Shown: positions 1 through 6,991, counted from the stretch's first letter. The stretch: 22,466 nt of DNA from DATAXV01 sp036272915 (GCA_036272915.1 DATAXV010000180.1:1-22466); one strand, 5' to 3'. A program made the numbers and translations. The notes: generated by a model from the letters alone, not told the origin.

Positions 1-122
1 ATGGAGAAGCCGCCGCGGCCGAGGGAGCGGGCTTCGGTGCAGGCCCAGAGCCGCCGCTGACGTTCATTCAGGTGGGGGGCGATGGCTTCCCAACGAGCCT
101 TGATGCCGGTCTCAGTGTCGAT
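1..122 (-). CDS. ISAzo13 family transposase, N-terminal fragment cut by window edge
   Basis: The minus-strand reading frame from about 122 down to 1 gives 40 residues that include IKARWEAIAPHLNERQRRLW and then ACTEARSLGRGGFS. This matches the conserved N-terminus of ISAzo13 transposases (RW..LAPHLDER.RRLWAA.EA.ALGRGG). The rest, including the catalytic core, lies beyond the edge. Oddly, no ATG, GTG or TTG precedes the conserved part: the frame runs from a TAG at 134-132 through CGT CCG CAC to ATC at 122. The start is therefore a non-standard ATC on a nearly leaderless transcript, a mutated start, or an error. Family assignment is fairly sure; activity cannot be judged. Confidence 0.65.
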   Translation of the reverse strand, partial: MDTETGIKARWEAIAPHLNERQRRLWACTEARSLGRGGFS

Positions 123-128
123 GTGCGG

Positions 129-157
129 ACGCTATCACACACCTCACTGTTTGTCAA
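129..157 (-). promoter_or_regulatory. Promoter of the ISAzo13-like transposase
   Basis: On the minus strand a perfect TTGACA (157-152) is followed after 17 bases by TAGCGT (134-129), which shares the first two bases and the last with TATAAT. Transcription would begin at about 122-124, directly at the transposase reading frame, so the mRNA would be leaderless. The -35 box lies just inside the presumed IS end. Confidence 0.5.
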
Positions 158-315
158 GTTAATTTACGTGAAGGCCCTAAGGCCGAATCGCGCGTGTGCC
201 CATCGGACTTCTGTCCATCCCTGCCAAGGCGATCCGCCCACCCGGATCGGCAAACATGGACAGGTCACCGGCCAGCCGGCGGCCTGTCGCCGCCGCCCCG
301 ATCAGGAGGAGGTCC

Positions 316-1158
316 ATGCAGCTCGGCATCTTCGGGCTCAGCGCCAAGGCGGTCCACGGGCCGGTCGAGACCGCCCGGCTGGCGGTTCGTGCGGAGGAGC
401 TCGGCTACCACTCCTGGTGGGTCGGCGAGCATGTCGTGCTGCCCTCGCCCCGCGTTCCTCCCTCGCCGATGGAGCCGACCGACGCCATCCTCGATCCTCT
501 CGTCCACCTCGCCTACGTGGCCGCCATCACACGGCGGATGCAGCTGGGCACGGGGATCGTGATCCTGCCCCAGCGCAACCCGCTGGTCCTGGCCAAGCAG
601 GTCGCCAGCCTCGACGTGCTCAGCGGCGGCCGCCTCGTCCTCGGGGTCGGGGCCGGTTACCTGGAGCCGGAGATGACGGCGGTCGGCGTCCCCATGTCCG
701 AGCGCGGAAGCCGCACCGACGAATACCTGGACGCGATGCGAGCGCTGTGGACCGAACCGCGGCCGTCCTACCGGGGCCGCCATGCCAGCTTCGGCGGGGT
801 CGACGCCCGCCCCCGGCCGGTTCGGCCCGACGGTCCCCCCATCGTCGTCGGCGGACACAGCCCGGCGGCGCTCCGGCGCGCCGTGCAGCGCGGTCACGGC
901 TGGTACGGATTCAGCCTCAGCCCGGAGGCCGTCGCCTCTCATCTCGAGGGGCTCCGGCAGGCCGCCGGGGAGGTCGAGCGCCCGGTCAGGCTGGGCCGGC
1001 TCGAGATCCTCGTCACCCCGCCCAACCCGGTGGGCCCCGATGAGGCCCGGCGCTACGCCGAGCTGGGCGTGGACACCCTGCTCCTGCACCCGCTTCCGAT
1101 CGAGGATCCGGCCCAGGTCTCGGCGTTCCTTGAGCGGCACGCGGACCTGCTCCAGTGA
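316..1158 (+). CDS. LLM class oxidoreductase, probably F420-dependent
   Basis: The protein is 280 residues, a luciferase-like TIM-barrel of the TIGR03619-type F420-dependent group. Residues 1-43 form strand 1 and helix 1 with the WWVGEH signature. Residues 78-115 carry LGTGIVILPQRNPLVLAKQ, the SGGR turn and the GVGAGY loop that typically contact the deazaflavin or flavin. The substrate is unknown. I chose ATG 316 because AGGAGGAGG lies at 304-312; the open frame extends upstream to 196, but that part is low-complexity and lacks family similarity. It may be monocistronic, since the next gene starts 184 bases later with its own -10-like element. The family is certain; F420 rather than FMN use is inferred from the subfamily. 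Confidence 0.88.
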   Translation: MQLGIFGLSAKAVHGPVETARLAVRAEELGYHSWWVGEHVVLPSPRVPPSPMEPTDAILDPLVHLAYVAAITRRMQLGTGIVILPQRNPLVLAKQVASLDVLSGGRLVLGVGAGYLEPEMTAVGVPMSERGSRTDEYLDAMRALWTEPRPSYRGRHASFGGVDARPRPVRPDGPPIVVGGHSPAALRRAVQRGHGWYGFSLSPEAVASHLEGLRQAAGEVERPVRLGRLEILVTPPNPVGPDEARRYAELGVDTLLLHPLPIEDPAQVSAFLERHADLLQ

Positions 1159-1178
1159 GCCTCGGCGATTGATGCGTC

Positions 1179-1202
1179 ACCCTCGATTCCGGAGGGTATA
1201 GT
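1179..1202 (+). promoter_or_regulatory. Inverted repeat abutting a TATAGT -10 box upstream of the sulfur gene
   Basis: ACCCTC (1179-1184) and GAGGGT (1192-1197) form a perfect 6-bp inverted repeat with a 7-base spacer. The right arm overlaps TATAGT at 1197-1202, a good -10 box. No clear -35 is spaced correctly (TTGATG at 1169 is 22 bases away). The placement is what an operator for a repressor or activator would have. The protein that binds is unknown; a persulfide- or copper-type CsoR relative is one guess, not supported by a gene in this window. Confidence 0.4.
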
Positions 1203-1254
1203 CCGGGCAGGCCCACGGCCCCCGGCCGGAGCCTCGCGCAGAAGAGGAAGAAAC

Positions 1255-1326
1255 GTGGACCTGAATCACGCCGTCCGCCCGGCCGCCGGCGGGCACCGCC
1301 GCGCCCATCGCCCCGTTCGCGGCTGA
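1255..1326 (+). CDS. Possible 23-residue leader peptide
   Basis: A GTG at 1255, preceded by the purine-rich stretch GAAGAGGAAGAAAC, opens a 23-codon frame ending in TGA at 1324-1326, 16 bases before the GTG of the metallo-beta-lactamase/rhodanese gene. The peptide (MDLNHAVRPAAGG, then HRRAHRPVRG) is basic and rich in Arg and His. It would be translated first on a transcript from the -10 box at 1197. It could be a regulatory uORF or a chance frame in GC-rich DNA; no known leader family is recognised. Confidence 0.25.
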   Translation: MDLNHAVRPAAGGHRRAHRPVRG

Positions 1327-1342
1327 CCTCGGAGCGCGGCCA

Positions 1343-2725
1343 GTGCGAGACGTCGAGATCCTCACCATCGAGACACCGGGACTCGGTGACCGCAGCTACC
1401 TGGCGACCGACGGCAGGGTCGCCCTGGCCATCGACCCCCAGCGCGACATCGACCGGGTGATCGGCCTGCTGGCGAGCCGGTCCCTGCGCCTCACCCACGT
1501 CTTCGAGACGCACATCCACAACGACTACCTGACCGGGGGCCTCGCCCTGGCCAGGGCCACCGGTGCCGCCTATCACGTCAACGAGTCCGATTCGGTGTCG
1601 TTCGCGCGGGTTCCGCTTGCCGGCGGCGATGTCGTGCAGGTGGGGGCCTCGATGACGGTGCGCGCCATCGCCACCCCCGGCCACACGCACTCGCACCTCG
1701 CCTATGCGCTGACCTCGCCGGCGGGGCCGCCCGCCCTCTTCACCGGTGGATCGCTGCTGTTCGGGTCGGTCGGCCGTCCCGACCTGCTCGGTCCGGCGCA
1801 CGCGATGGAGCTCGCCCACGCGCAGTACGCGTCGGCGCACCTCCTGGCCGGTCAGGTCCCCGACGACGCCCGCCTCTATCCGACCCACGGCTTCGGCAGC
1901 CTCTGCTCGGCCGGCCCGGCCGGCGCCGCCGGATCCACGCTCGGCGCCGAGCGGCTCCACAACCCGGTCTTCGCCGAGGACGAGGAGGAGTACGTCGAGT
2001 CGCTGCTGGCCGGGCTCGACGCCTACCCCGCCTACTACGCGCACATGGCGCCGGGCAACCTGGAGGGTCCAGGGGTTCCCGACCTCACACCGCCCTCGCC
2101 GGCCGACGCCGGCGAGCTGCGCCGCCGCCTCGCCGCCGACGAGTGGGTGGTGGACCTCCGGGCGCGGAGAGCCTTCGCCCGCGGCCACGTGGCGGGCACG
2201 CTCAACATCGGGATCGACGGGAGCCTGGCCACCTATCTCGGCTGGCTGATCCCGTGGGGAACGCCTCTGTCCCTGCTCGGCGACACGCGGGACCAGGTCG
2301 CGGAGGGCCAGCGGGAGCTGTCCCGCATCGGGCTGGAGCGGATCGCCTCGTCGGCGGCCGGATCGCCCCTGAGCTGGGCCGGCGGCGCGCCGCTGGCGTC
2401 GTATCCGGTGGCCGATCTGGCCGACCTCGCCGCCGTCATCCGCCACCGACGGGTGATCGTGCTCGACGTGCGTCAGCGGGGGGAGTGGAGCCGGAACCAC
2501 GTCGAGGGGTCGTTCCACATCCCCATCCAGGAGCTGCCGGACCGGGTCGAAGAGGTGCCCGCGGGGGAGGTCTGGGTCCACTGCGGCGCCGGCTACCGGG
2601 CGGCCATCGCCGCGTCGATCCTCGAGACCGGCCGGCGTCAGGTCGTCCTCATCGACGACGGGTTCGACCGGGCCGCCGAGGTCGGGGTGCCGCTGGCCGG
2701 CACCGAGGCGCCTGCCGCCGACTGA
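1343..2725 (+). CDS. MBL-fold/rhodanese fusion protein (persulfide dioxygenase-like)
   Basis: The 460-residue protein combines an N-terminal metallo-beta-lactamase domain (about 1-215) with two rhodanese domains (about 255-345 and 360-455). The MBL domain shows HIHND (H57, H59, D61), GHTHSH with H114, and THGFGS with H182. These are metal-site positions of the ETHE1-type glyoxalase II family, which oxidises glutathione or other persulfides to sulfite. The Asp normally found in the FTGD motif is Gly here (FTGG, G136), so one classical ligand is missing. The first rhodanese lacks a catalytic Cys; the second has it (VHCGAGYRAA, C414). The likely role is sulfane-sulfur handling in the cytoplasm. 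The GTG start is supported by GGAG at 1331-1334 and by the domain beginning. The cupin follows 16 bases downstream, so an operon is likely. Confidence 0.88.
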   Translation: MRDVEILTIETPGLGDRSYLATDGRVALAIDPQRDIDRVIGLLASRSLRLTHVFETHIHNDYLTGGLALARATGAAYHVNESDSVSFARVPLAGGDVVQVGASMTVRAIATPGHTHSHLAYALTSPAGPPALFTGGSLLFGSVGRPDLLGPAHAMELAHAQYASAHLLAGQVPDDARLYPTHGFGSLCSAGPAGAAGSTLGAERLHNPVFAEDEEEYVESLLAGLDAYPAYYAHMAPGNLEGPGVPDLTPPSPADAGELRRRLAADEWVVDLRARRAFARGHVAGTLNIGIDGSLATYLGWLIPWGTPLSLLGDTRDQVAEGQRELSRIGLERIASSAAGSPLSWAGGAPLASYPVADLADLAAVIRHRRVIVLDVRQRGEWSRNHVEGSFHIPIQELPDRVEEVPAGEVWVHCGAGYRAAIAASILETGRRQVVLIDDGFDRAAEVGVPLAGTEAPAAD

Positions 2726-2741
2726 CGCCGGTCGCCCGCCG

Positions 2742-3215
2742 ATGGTAGACATCACGGCGACGAGCAGTCCTCTGCGTGGTTATGTCTCCCTCCCCGGCAA
2801 CGGTGTCTCCGTCGACCCGACGATGAAGGCGTCCCGGGACGCGACCGGCGGCGCGCTCAGCGTCTTCGAGACCACAGTCGACGACGGGCCGCCGCTCCAC
2901 GTGCACACGCACGACGACGGGCCGCCGCTCCACGTGCACACGCACGAGGACGAGAGCATCTACGTGCTCGAGGGCGAGGTCTCCGTGCGTTGCGGGGAGG
3001 AGACCCTCCAGGCGCCGGCCGGCAGCTTCGTCTTCCTGCCTCGGGGCACCGCCCATTGCTTCTGGTCGGCGGGCGCCCCGGCCAGGGTGCTGCTGATGGC
3101 GGTCCCGGGCGGCATCGAGGACTACTTCGCCGAGATCAACGCCGCCACCACCGACGAGGAGCGTGGCCGGATCGGGGAGAGGTACGGGATCCGCGTCATC
3201 CTCGACCCCGGCTGA
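2742..3215 (+). CDS. Cupin domain protein with tandemly duplicated metal motif
   Basis: This is a 157-residue single-domain cupin_2 protein. The usual motif 1 (PPLHVHTHEDESIYVLEGEV, residues 61-80) gives candidate metal ligands H64, H66 and E71, and motif 2 supplies H105 in GTAHCFW. Just before motif 1, residues 47-57 (DDGPPLHVHTH) are repeated exactly as residues 58-68. The DNA of the two copies is identical, so the duplication is very recent or an assembly artefact. The extra His-rich loop adds H53, H55 and H57 beside the metal site. ATG 2742 lies 16 bases after the rhodanese stop with a weak ribosome site, consistent with coupling. The substrate is unknown; such small cupins act as dioxygenases, isomerases or sensors. 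Confidence 0.82.
   Translation: MVDITATSSPLRGYVSLPGNGVSVDPTMKASRDATGGALSVFETTVDDGPPLHVHTHDDGPPLHVHTHEDESIYVLEGEVSVRCGEETLQAPAGSFVFLPRGTAHCFWSAGAPARVLLMAVPGGIEDYFAEINAATTDEERGRIGERYGIRVILDPG
2880..2945 (+). repeat. Perfect 33-bp tandem duplication inside the cupin gene
   Basis: Copy 1 is 2880-2912 and copy 2 is 2913-2945. All 33 bases match, and 33 is a multiple of three, so the frame is kept. Each copy encodes DDGPPLHVHTH. No spacer separates them. Confidence 0.95.
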
Positions 3216-3222
3216 GGACGGC

Positions 3223-3744
3223 TCAGAGCCTCTCGGCTCGGGCGAGCCAGGGCTCCGACGCCCGGCCGAAGGGTTCTCGTCCGCTGCGCACCGACTCCAG
3301 CAGCAGCTCCGCGGCCCGTGCCGCTCCCTCCGCCAGCCATCTCGGGTAGCCCAGCTCGGACCGATGCAGCTCGAACTCCTCCCGGTCCTCCAGCCACGTG
3401 GTGCCGTCGCGCGATCTGAGGACATCGAGATCGAGGTCGACCATGAGCAGGTGGTCGCGAGTCAACAGGGGCGGCGTGCAGACGTCGAGGTAGAGGGGGA
3501 GCTCTTCGTCCGGGGAGCTGAACTCGGCGGTCCACCAGCCGCCACTCGGCACGAGCACGACGCTGGTGCGCCGGAAGGTGCCGGTGCGCGGCCCTCCGGT
3601 GAGCGGCGTCCCGGCCGGAATCGCCAGCCAGGTGCCATGGCGGTCGTCGCCGAGGGCGCGGGCGGCGAAGCGGTGGTGCTGGCGGTCGAGCCACTTGCGG
3701 TAATCGACGACGACCGGGTCCCCCGGCGTCGGCCTCGCGTGCAC
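3223..3744 (-). CDS. DUF402 domain protein
   Basis: From the GTG at 3744 this is 173 residues. It contains the DUF402 pattern: an entry strand (VVVDYRKWLDRQHHRFAA), GTWLAIPAGTP, the VVLVPSGGWWTAEF strand, LYLDVCTPP, and the acidic MVDLDLDVLRSRDG segment, followed by a helical end with GYPRWLAE. DUF402 proteins are FomD/ntdP-like beta-barrels, some with nucleotide phosphatase activity; the acidic DLDLD stretch fits metal binding. I chose GTG 3744 because GGGAGG lies 6 bases upstream; ATG 3819 in the same frame would add 25 unconserved residues. Its stop is 10 bases from the cupin stop (convergent). It lies downstream of the 3837-4658 gene on the same strand, so may be co-transcribed with it. 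Confidence 0.8.
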   Translation of the reverse strand: MHARPTPGDPVVVDYRKWLDRQHHRFAARALGDDRHGTWLAIPAGTPLTGGPRTGTFRRTSVVLVPSGGWWTAEFSSPDEELPLYLDVCTPPLLTRDHLLMVDLDLDVLRSRDGTTWLEDREEFELHRSELGYPRWLAEGAARAAELLLESVRSGREPFGRASEPWLARAERL

Positions 3745-3836
3745 AGGTTCCCTCCCACTCGCCGGCGGCCGACCTGGGGCTGGACCGGCCCATCGCCGGT
3801 GGTCCGTCCGGTCCTGCATATCAGTGTGAGCTCTGA

Positions 3837-4658
3837 TCAGACGCGGGGCGGCCCGGCCGCGATCCGGCGCCGCACCGCGGTCACGTCTCCCTGCCAGTCC
3901 TGCTCGAGCCACCAGGTCGCGCCCGCGTCGGCGAAGCGCTGGACGATGGTCGAGGCCTCGTCGGCCGGAGTCATCCCGCCGGCCACGATCTCGAACCCCT
4001 CGAGGCCGCCCGGACGCTCGGCGCGGACATGGGCGGCCACCTCGCGCACGTGCTCGGGCGTGGTCTCGACGCCCTGCCCGTCCGCGTCCTGCGCCTGGAT
4101 GAGGACACCGTCCCAGCGGAGCGCGCGCCGCATCGACCGGGGTCGGGGCCAGACGCCGATGACCCAGATCGGGATCCGCGGCCGCTGCGCCGGCGCCGGC
4201 CGGAAGCACATCTCATCGAACTGGAAGTGGTTGCCGGAGTGCGCGTAGGGCCGGCCCGACCAGAGGCCCTCCAGGATCTCCAGCGACTCGTCCATGAGGT
4301 CCGCCCTGGTCCGGGTCTCCGTCTCCTCTCCGACGTTGCCGAAGGCGGCGTCGTCGAGCGCCCCCAGGCCGACGGGCAGCACCAGCCGGCCGTTGGACAG
4401 GCGGTCCAGGGTCATCGTCTCCCTGGCCAGCTTCCATGGACGCCGGCGGGAGGGCGGGGTCACCACCGGTCCCAGGATCACGCGCTCGGTGCGCATCGCC
4501 ATCGCCGCCATCACCACCCAGGGGTCGTACACCTCGCCGTCACCGACCGAGATCGCGTCGAAGTAGAACGCCCCGTCCCAGCCCGCCACCTCCGCCTCCG
4601 CCGCCAGATCGGCGACCGTCCGCGGATCCCCGGTCGTGACGATGATCCCGTGGCGCAT
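3837..4658 (-). CDS. LLM class flavin/F420-dependent oxidoreductase
   Basis: This 273-residue luciferase-like TIM-barrel protein starts MRHGIIVTTGDPRTVADLAAEAE and keeps the family landmarks: GWDGAFYFD, YDPWVVMAAMAMRTERVILGP (about 44-64), TPPSRRRPWKLARE, the SNGR turn and LPVGLGALD, and a C-terminal ATWWLEQDW segment. It is clearly paralogous to the 11509-12354 protein (shared YDPWVV, RRRPWKLA, PRIPIW and RWDG blocks), less so to the one at 316. AGGAGG lies just upstream of ATG 4658. It is divergent from a TetR gene across a 54-base gap filled by a double operator, so it is very probably the target of that repressor. The substrate is unknown. Confidence 0.88.
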   Translation of the reverse strand: MRHGIIVTTGDPRTVADLAAEAEVAGWDGAFYFDAISVGDGEVYDPWVVMAAMAMRTERVILGPVVTPPSRRRPWKLARETMTLDRLSNGRLVLPVGLGALDDAAFGNVGEETETRTRADLMDESLEILEGLWSGRPYAHSGNHFQFDEMCFRPAPAQRPRIPIWVIGVWPRPRSMRRALRWDGVLIQAQDADGQGVETTPEHVREVAAHVRAERPGGLEGFEIVAGGMTPADEASTIVQRFADAGATWWLEQDWQGDVTAVRRRIAAGPPRV

Positions 4659-4674
4659 GGCCTTCCTCCTCTGA

Positions 4675-4713
4675 TTTCTACGCCGTAGAGAAGGATATTC
4701 TACGGCGTAGAAA
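4675..4713. promoter_or_regulatory. Double-dyad TetR operator between the LLM gene and tetR
   Basis: TTTCTACGCCGTAGA (4675-4689) and its exact reverse complement (4699-4713) flank a 9-base spacer. Each arm also contains its own 13-bp near-palindrome, TCTACG-N-CGTAGA, at 4677-4689 and 4699-4711. The two dyad centres are 22 bp apart, about two helical turns, so two dimers could bind one face. Overlapping divergent -10 candidates lie in and beside the spacer: TATTCT 4696-4701 (+) and TAGAAT 4702-4697 (-). The right site touches the tetR ATG at 4713, so binding would block both genes. Confidence 0.85.
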
Positions 4714-5366
4714 TGGGTTCTCGCGGTCGACGGTCACCGGAGGGAGGTCTGTCCCGAGCGCGCATCCTCGGCGCCGCCCTGGGTCTGATGGACGGGGGCG
4801 GCTCGCCGGGCCTGACCATGCGCCGCCTGGCCGCCGAGCTGGGCGTGGATCCGATGGCCGTCTACCACTACTACGGCTCCAAGCGGTCGATCATCCTGGC
4901 GCTGGTCGACGCCGTCTTCGAGGCCTTCCCGGCGCCGGATGCGGCGGCCCCCTGGCAGCAGCAGGTCCGCGCCTGGGCTCGCGCCTACCGGGTGCTGGCC
5001 CGGGCCCATCCACTCCTGGTCCTGGCCGTCATCTCCGACCCCGAGGCCGTTGGGCTCGCCGCGCTGCACGCCAGCGAGAGCCTGGTCGACACGCTGACCT
5101 CGAGTGCGGGGCTCGAGCCCGGGGATGTCGCCGGTGCCGTCGCGCTCCTCGCCGACTACGTGAACGGCTACGCGCTGCCCCTGGCCTGGACCGGCGAGGG
5201 CGTCGCCACCGACCCGATCTCGACGGCGCTGGCGGGCCAGCCGCAGGAACGGTTCCCGGCCCAGCGCCGCCTGATCGCGGCCCTGGATGGAGCGGCGCCG
5301 GACGCCTTCGAGCTCGGCCTGGACGTGATCGTCGCCGGCCTGGAGGCGCGCTCCAGACGGGCCTGA
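4713..5366 (+). CDS. TetR/AcrR family repressor
   Basis: The 217-residue protein has an N-terminal TetR helix-turn-helix (about 14-60) with LTMRRLAAELGVDPMAVYHYYG as recognition region, then an all-helical ligand domain of the TetR_C type ending with PDAFELGLDVIVAGLEA. The ATG at 4713 sits at the edge of the double dyad with no room for a ribosome site, so translation is probably leaderless from the TATTCT -10 box. Autoregulation and control of the divergent luciferase-like gene are inferred from operator position. The ligand is unknown. It converges on the next gene with 7 bases between stops. Confidence 0.9.
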   Translation: MGSRGRRSPEGGLSRARILGAALGLMDGGGSPGLTMRRLAAELGVDPMAVYHYYGSKRSIILALVDAVFEAFPAPDAAAPWQQQVRAWARAYRVLARAHPLLVLAVISDPEAVGLAALHASESLVDTLTSSAGLEPGDVAGAVALLADYVNGYALPLAWTGEGVATDPISTALAGQPQERFPAQRRLIAALDGAAPDAFELGLDVIVAGLEARSRRA

Positions 5367-5373
5367 GGGGGCC

Positions 5374-6309
5374 TCAGCCCGCGGCCTGCACCTGGCCTTC
5401 CGCTCGCCGCTGGTGGACGCGGAGCTGCATCGTCGCCAGATCCAGGAGCGGGGTGGGAACCGACAGCGACCTCGCCCGGGCGACCAGGTCCCCGAAGATC
5501 TGCTCGACCTCCGCCGGCCGGCCGGCGACGACGTCGCGGTAGGCGGACGAGGCCAGGGGCGAGTTCTCCATCGTCGCCATCGACCGGGTGAACTTGGACT
5601 CCCGCTCGGGCATGGGGTGACCGGCGGCCGCGGACACGGCCGAGGCCTCGGCCATGATCGCTGGCCCCAGCGCGGAACCGCCGGGCACGGCGACGACCTC
5701 GCCGATCGTCCCCCGCATCAGGCAGGTGGTCGCCCCGATGGTGGAGATGAAGACCCACTTGTGCCACATCGCGCCGACGATGTCCGGCGAGGCGGCGACG
5801 TCGAAGCCGGCGCCGTCGAGCTCGGCCCGGATCCGCTCGACGCGTGGGGGGAGGCCTCCCTGCTGGTCGCCGACGGTGAGCGAGGCGAGCGGAGCGAAGC
5901 GGAGCACGTCACCCTCCTCGTTGAGGGCCGTCAGCACCTTGACGACGCCGCCCAGGACAGCCGGCCCGAAGCGCTCGGTGAGCGTCGACAGGTGGGCCAT
6001 CCCGTTGAGGAAGGGCATGATCGAGGTCTCCGGGCCGATCGCTGGGGCGATGTCCGCCATCGCCTGCTCGAGCGCGCTCGACTTGATGCCGAGCAGGACC
6101 AGGTCGTAGGGGCCGGACAGCTCCGGCGCGGTCACCAGCCGGGCCCTGATCACCTCCTCCTCCCCCTGCCAGACGATGCGCAGGTTGCGCTCCCGGAGCG
6201 CCGCCGCCCGGGCCGGCCGGACCAGGAAGGTCACGTCCCTGCCCGCCGCCGCCAGGCGGCCGCCGAAGAATCCGCCGGTCGCGCCGGCACCGACCACCAG
6301 CGTCCTCAT
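5374..6309 (-). CDS. Ketopantoate reductase (ApbA/PanE) family oxidoreductase
   Basis: The 311-residue protein has an N-terminal NADPH-binding Rossmann motif GAGATGGFFGG (7-17), the GIKS lysine (K76), the FLNGM asparagine (N102) and the C-terminal helical ApbA_C domain with MWHKWVF (K184 at the expected catalytic lysine). These match 2-dehydropantoate 2-reductase, which makes pantoate for coenzyme A. Many paralogs of this fold act on other 2-oxo acids, and no pantothenate genes are nearby, so I give no symbol. ATG 6309 follows GGAGAGGG. It lies 82 bases downstream of the HxlR gene on the same strand and may share its transcript. Confidence 0.85.
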   Translation of the reverse strand: MRTLVVGAGATGGFFGGRLAAAGRDVTFLVRPARAAALRERNLRIVWQGEEEVIRARLVTAPELSGPYDLVLLGIKSSALEQAMADIAPAIGPETSIMPFLNGMAHLSTLTERFGPAVLGGVVKVLTALNEEGDVLRFAPLASLTVGDQQGGLPPRVERIRAELDGAGFDVAASPDIVGAMWHKWVFISTIGATTCLMRGTIGEVVAVPGGSALGPAIMAEASAVSAAAGHPMPERESKFTRSMATMENSPLASSAYRDVVAGRPAEVEQIFGDLVARARSLSVPTPLLDLATMQLRVHQRRAEGQVQAAG

Positions 6310-6391
6310 CGAGCGGCCCTCTCCGCCGCGGAATCGGGGCTGGGCGTGGTCGAGAGCGGCGATGGGGATCTCACGTGCGTCTCCTCGTGGT

Positions 6392-6934
6392 TCAGGCGGG
6401 CGTGCCCGGGTCCCGCGGCGAGATCGGCTCCAGCGCCCGGTGGGGAATGGCCAGCGCGGCGGTGACCCGGTCCGGGCTGCCGGAGGTGGGCACCAGCCCG
6501 GGGCCCGGCGCGATCACGACGTCGGCCGGCTCCACCCTTGCCCCGCACCCCGAGCAGCGGCCGTCGCGCTCGAGCGGAGCCCCGTCCTCGGCGTGGAGCA
6601 GGATCCGGCGCGGACCGGTGGGGGCGTAGTGGTCGTCGCCCCAGTCGGTGAGGGCTCGGAGCGCCGGCCAGAGGGCGACGCCCTTCGGGGTCAGCTCGTA
6701 CTCGTGGCGGGCGCCGTCGGTCCCGACCCGGACCAGGACCCCGGCGGTGGTGAGCGACTTCAACCGCTCGCTCAGCACCGCCCGGGGAATGCCCAGGTGG
6801 GCGGCGAAGTCATCGAAGCGGCGTACGCCGTAGAAGGCGTCGCGGACGATCAGAAGGGTCCAGCGCTCGCCCACGATCTCCAGCGCCCTGGCCAGGGAGC
6901 AGGACTGTCCCGAGTAGTCGTGCGGCAGCGGCAT
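6392..6934 (-). CDS. HxlR family transcriptional regulator
   Basis: The 180-residue protein shows the HxlR/DUF24 winged helix: CSLARALEIVGERWTLLIVRDAFYG (12-36), RFDDFAAHLGIPRAVLSERLKSL (recognition helix), and the wing with RHEYELTPKG. C12 is at the position that in some HxlR proteins senses electrophiles. A C-terminal extension has a CSGC pair (C127, C130), possibly half of a zinc site. TAGGAT at 6946-6941 precedes ATG 6934 by six bases (GGAGGG), so it may be leaderless or use that short purine tract. It is divergent from a DHA2 exporter with two related operator sites between them, so control of export plus autoregulation is inferred. Confidence 0.9.
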   Translation of the reverse strand: MPLPHDYSGQSCSLARALEIVGERWTLLIVRDAFYGVRRFDDFAAHLGIPRAVLSERLKSLTTAGVLVRVGTDGARHEYELTPKGVALWPALRALTDWGDDHYAPTGPRRILLHAEDGAPLERDGRCSGCGARVEPADVVIAPGPGLVPTSGSPDRVTAALAIPHRALEPISPRDPGTPA

Positions 6935-6953
6935 CCCTCCATCCTACCCAGCA

Positions 6954-6970
6954 AGTTCGGTGAATGAACC
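6954..6970. promoter_or_regulatory. HxlR operator candidate 1 (imperfect)
   Basis: AGTTCG (6954-6959), GTGAA and TGAACC (6965-6970) give a degenerate copy of the perfect palindrome found 38 bases further right; the left arm matches GGTTCA at 4 of 6 bases. The ten bases TGAATGAACC (6961-6970) recur exactly at 6999-7008. It lies in the -35 region of hxlR. Confidence 0.6.
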
Positions 6971-6991
6971 CTGGTCTCTCGCGATTGCAGT

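Larger units (their letters stand above)
1..178 (-). mobile_element. Inner end of an ISAzo13-type insertion sequence, partial
   Basis: The left edge lies inside an insertion sequence read on the minus strand. It shows the first 40 or so residues of an ISAzo13-like transposase, preceded by an AT-richer stretch with a good TTGACA box. The likely terminus is near 177-178, where the minus strand begins GGGCCTTCACG before an A/T-rich tract; this tip is inferred, since the other end and the target duplication are outside the window. The element ends about 140 bases before the oxidoreductase gene at 316. Confidence 0.6.

Noticed and set aside
1013..2755. 580-residue minus-strand open frame
   Set aside because: It is fully antisense to the rhodanese gene, which has clear catalytic motifs; the antisense translation is compositionally biased and unrecognisable.
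2880..2945. CRISPR-like or minisatellite array
   Set aside because: There are only two adjacent copies with no spacers, inside a coding frame; it is a simple tandem duplication.
3745..3819. Longer start (ATG 3819) for the DUF402 protein
   Set aside because: The additional 25 residues are unconserved in character, whereas GTG 3744 has a GGGAGG site at ideal distance.
5374..6309. Assignment as panE of coenzyme A synthesis
   Set aside because: The fold and catalytic residues fit, but there are no pantothenate genes nearby and the fold is used by many paralogs, so a specific role is not supported.
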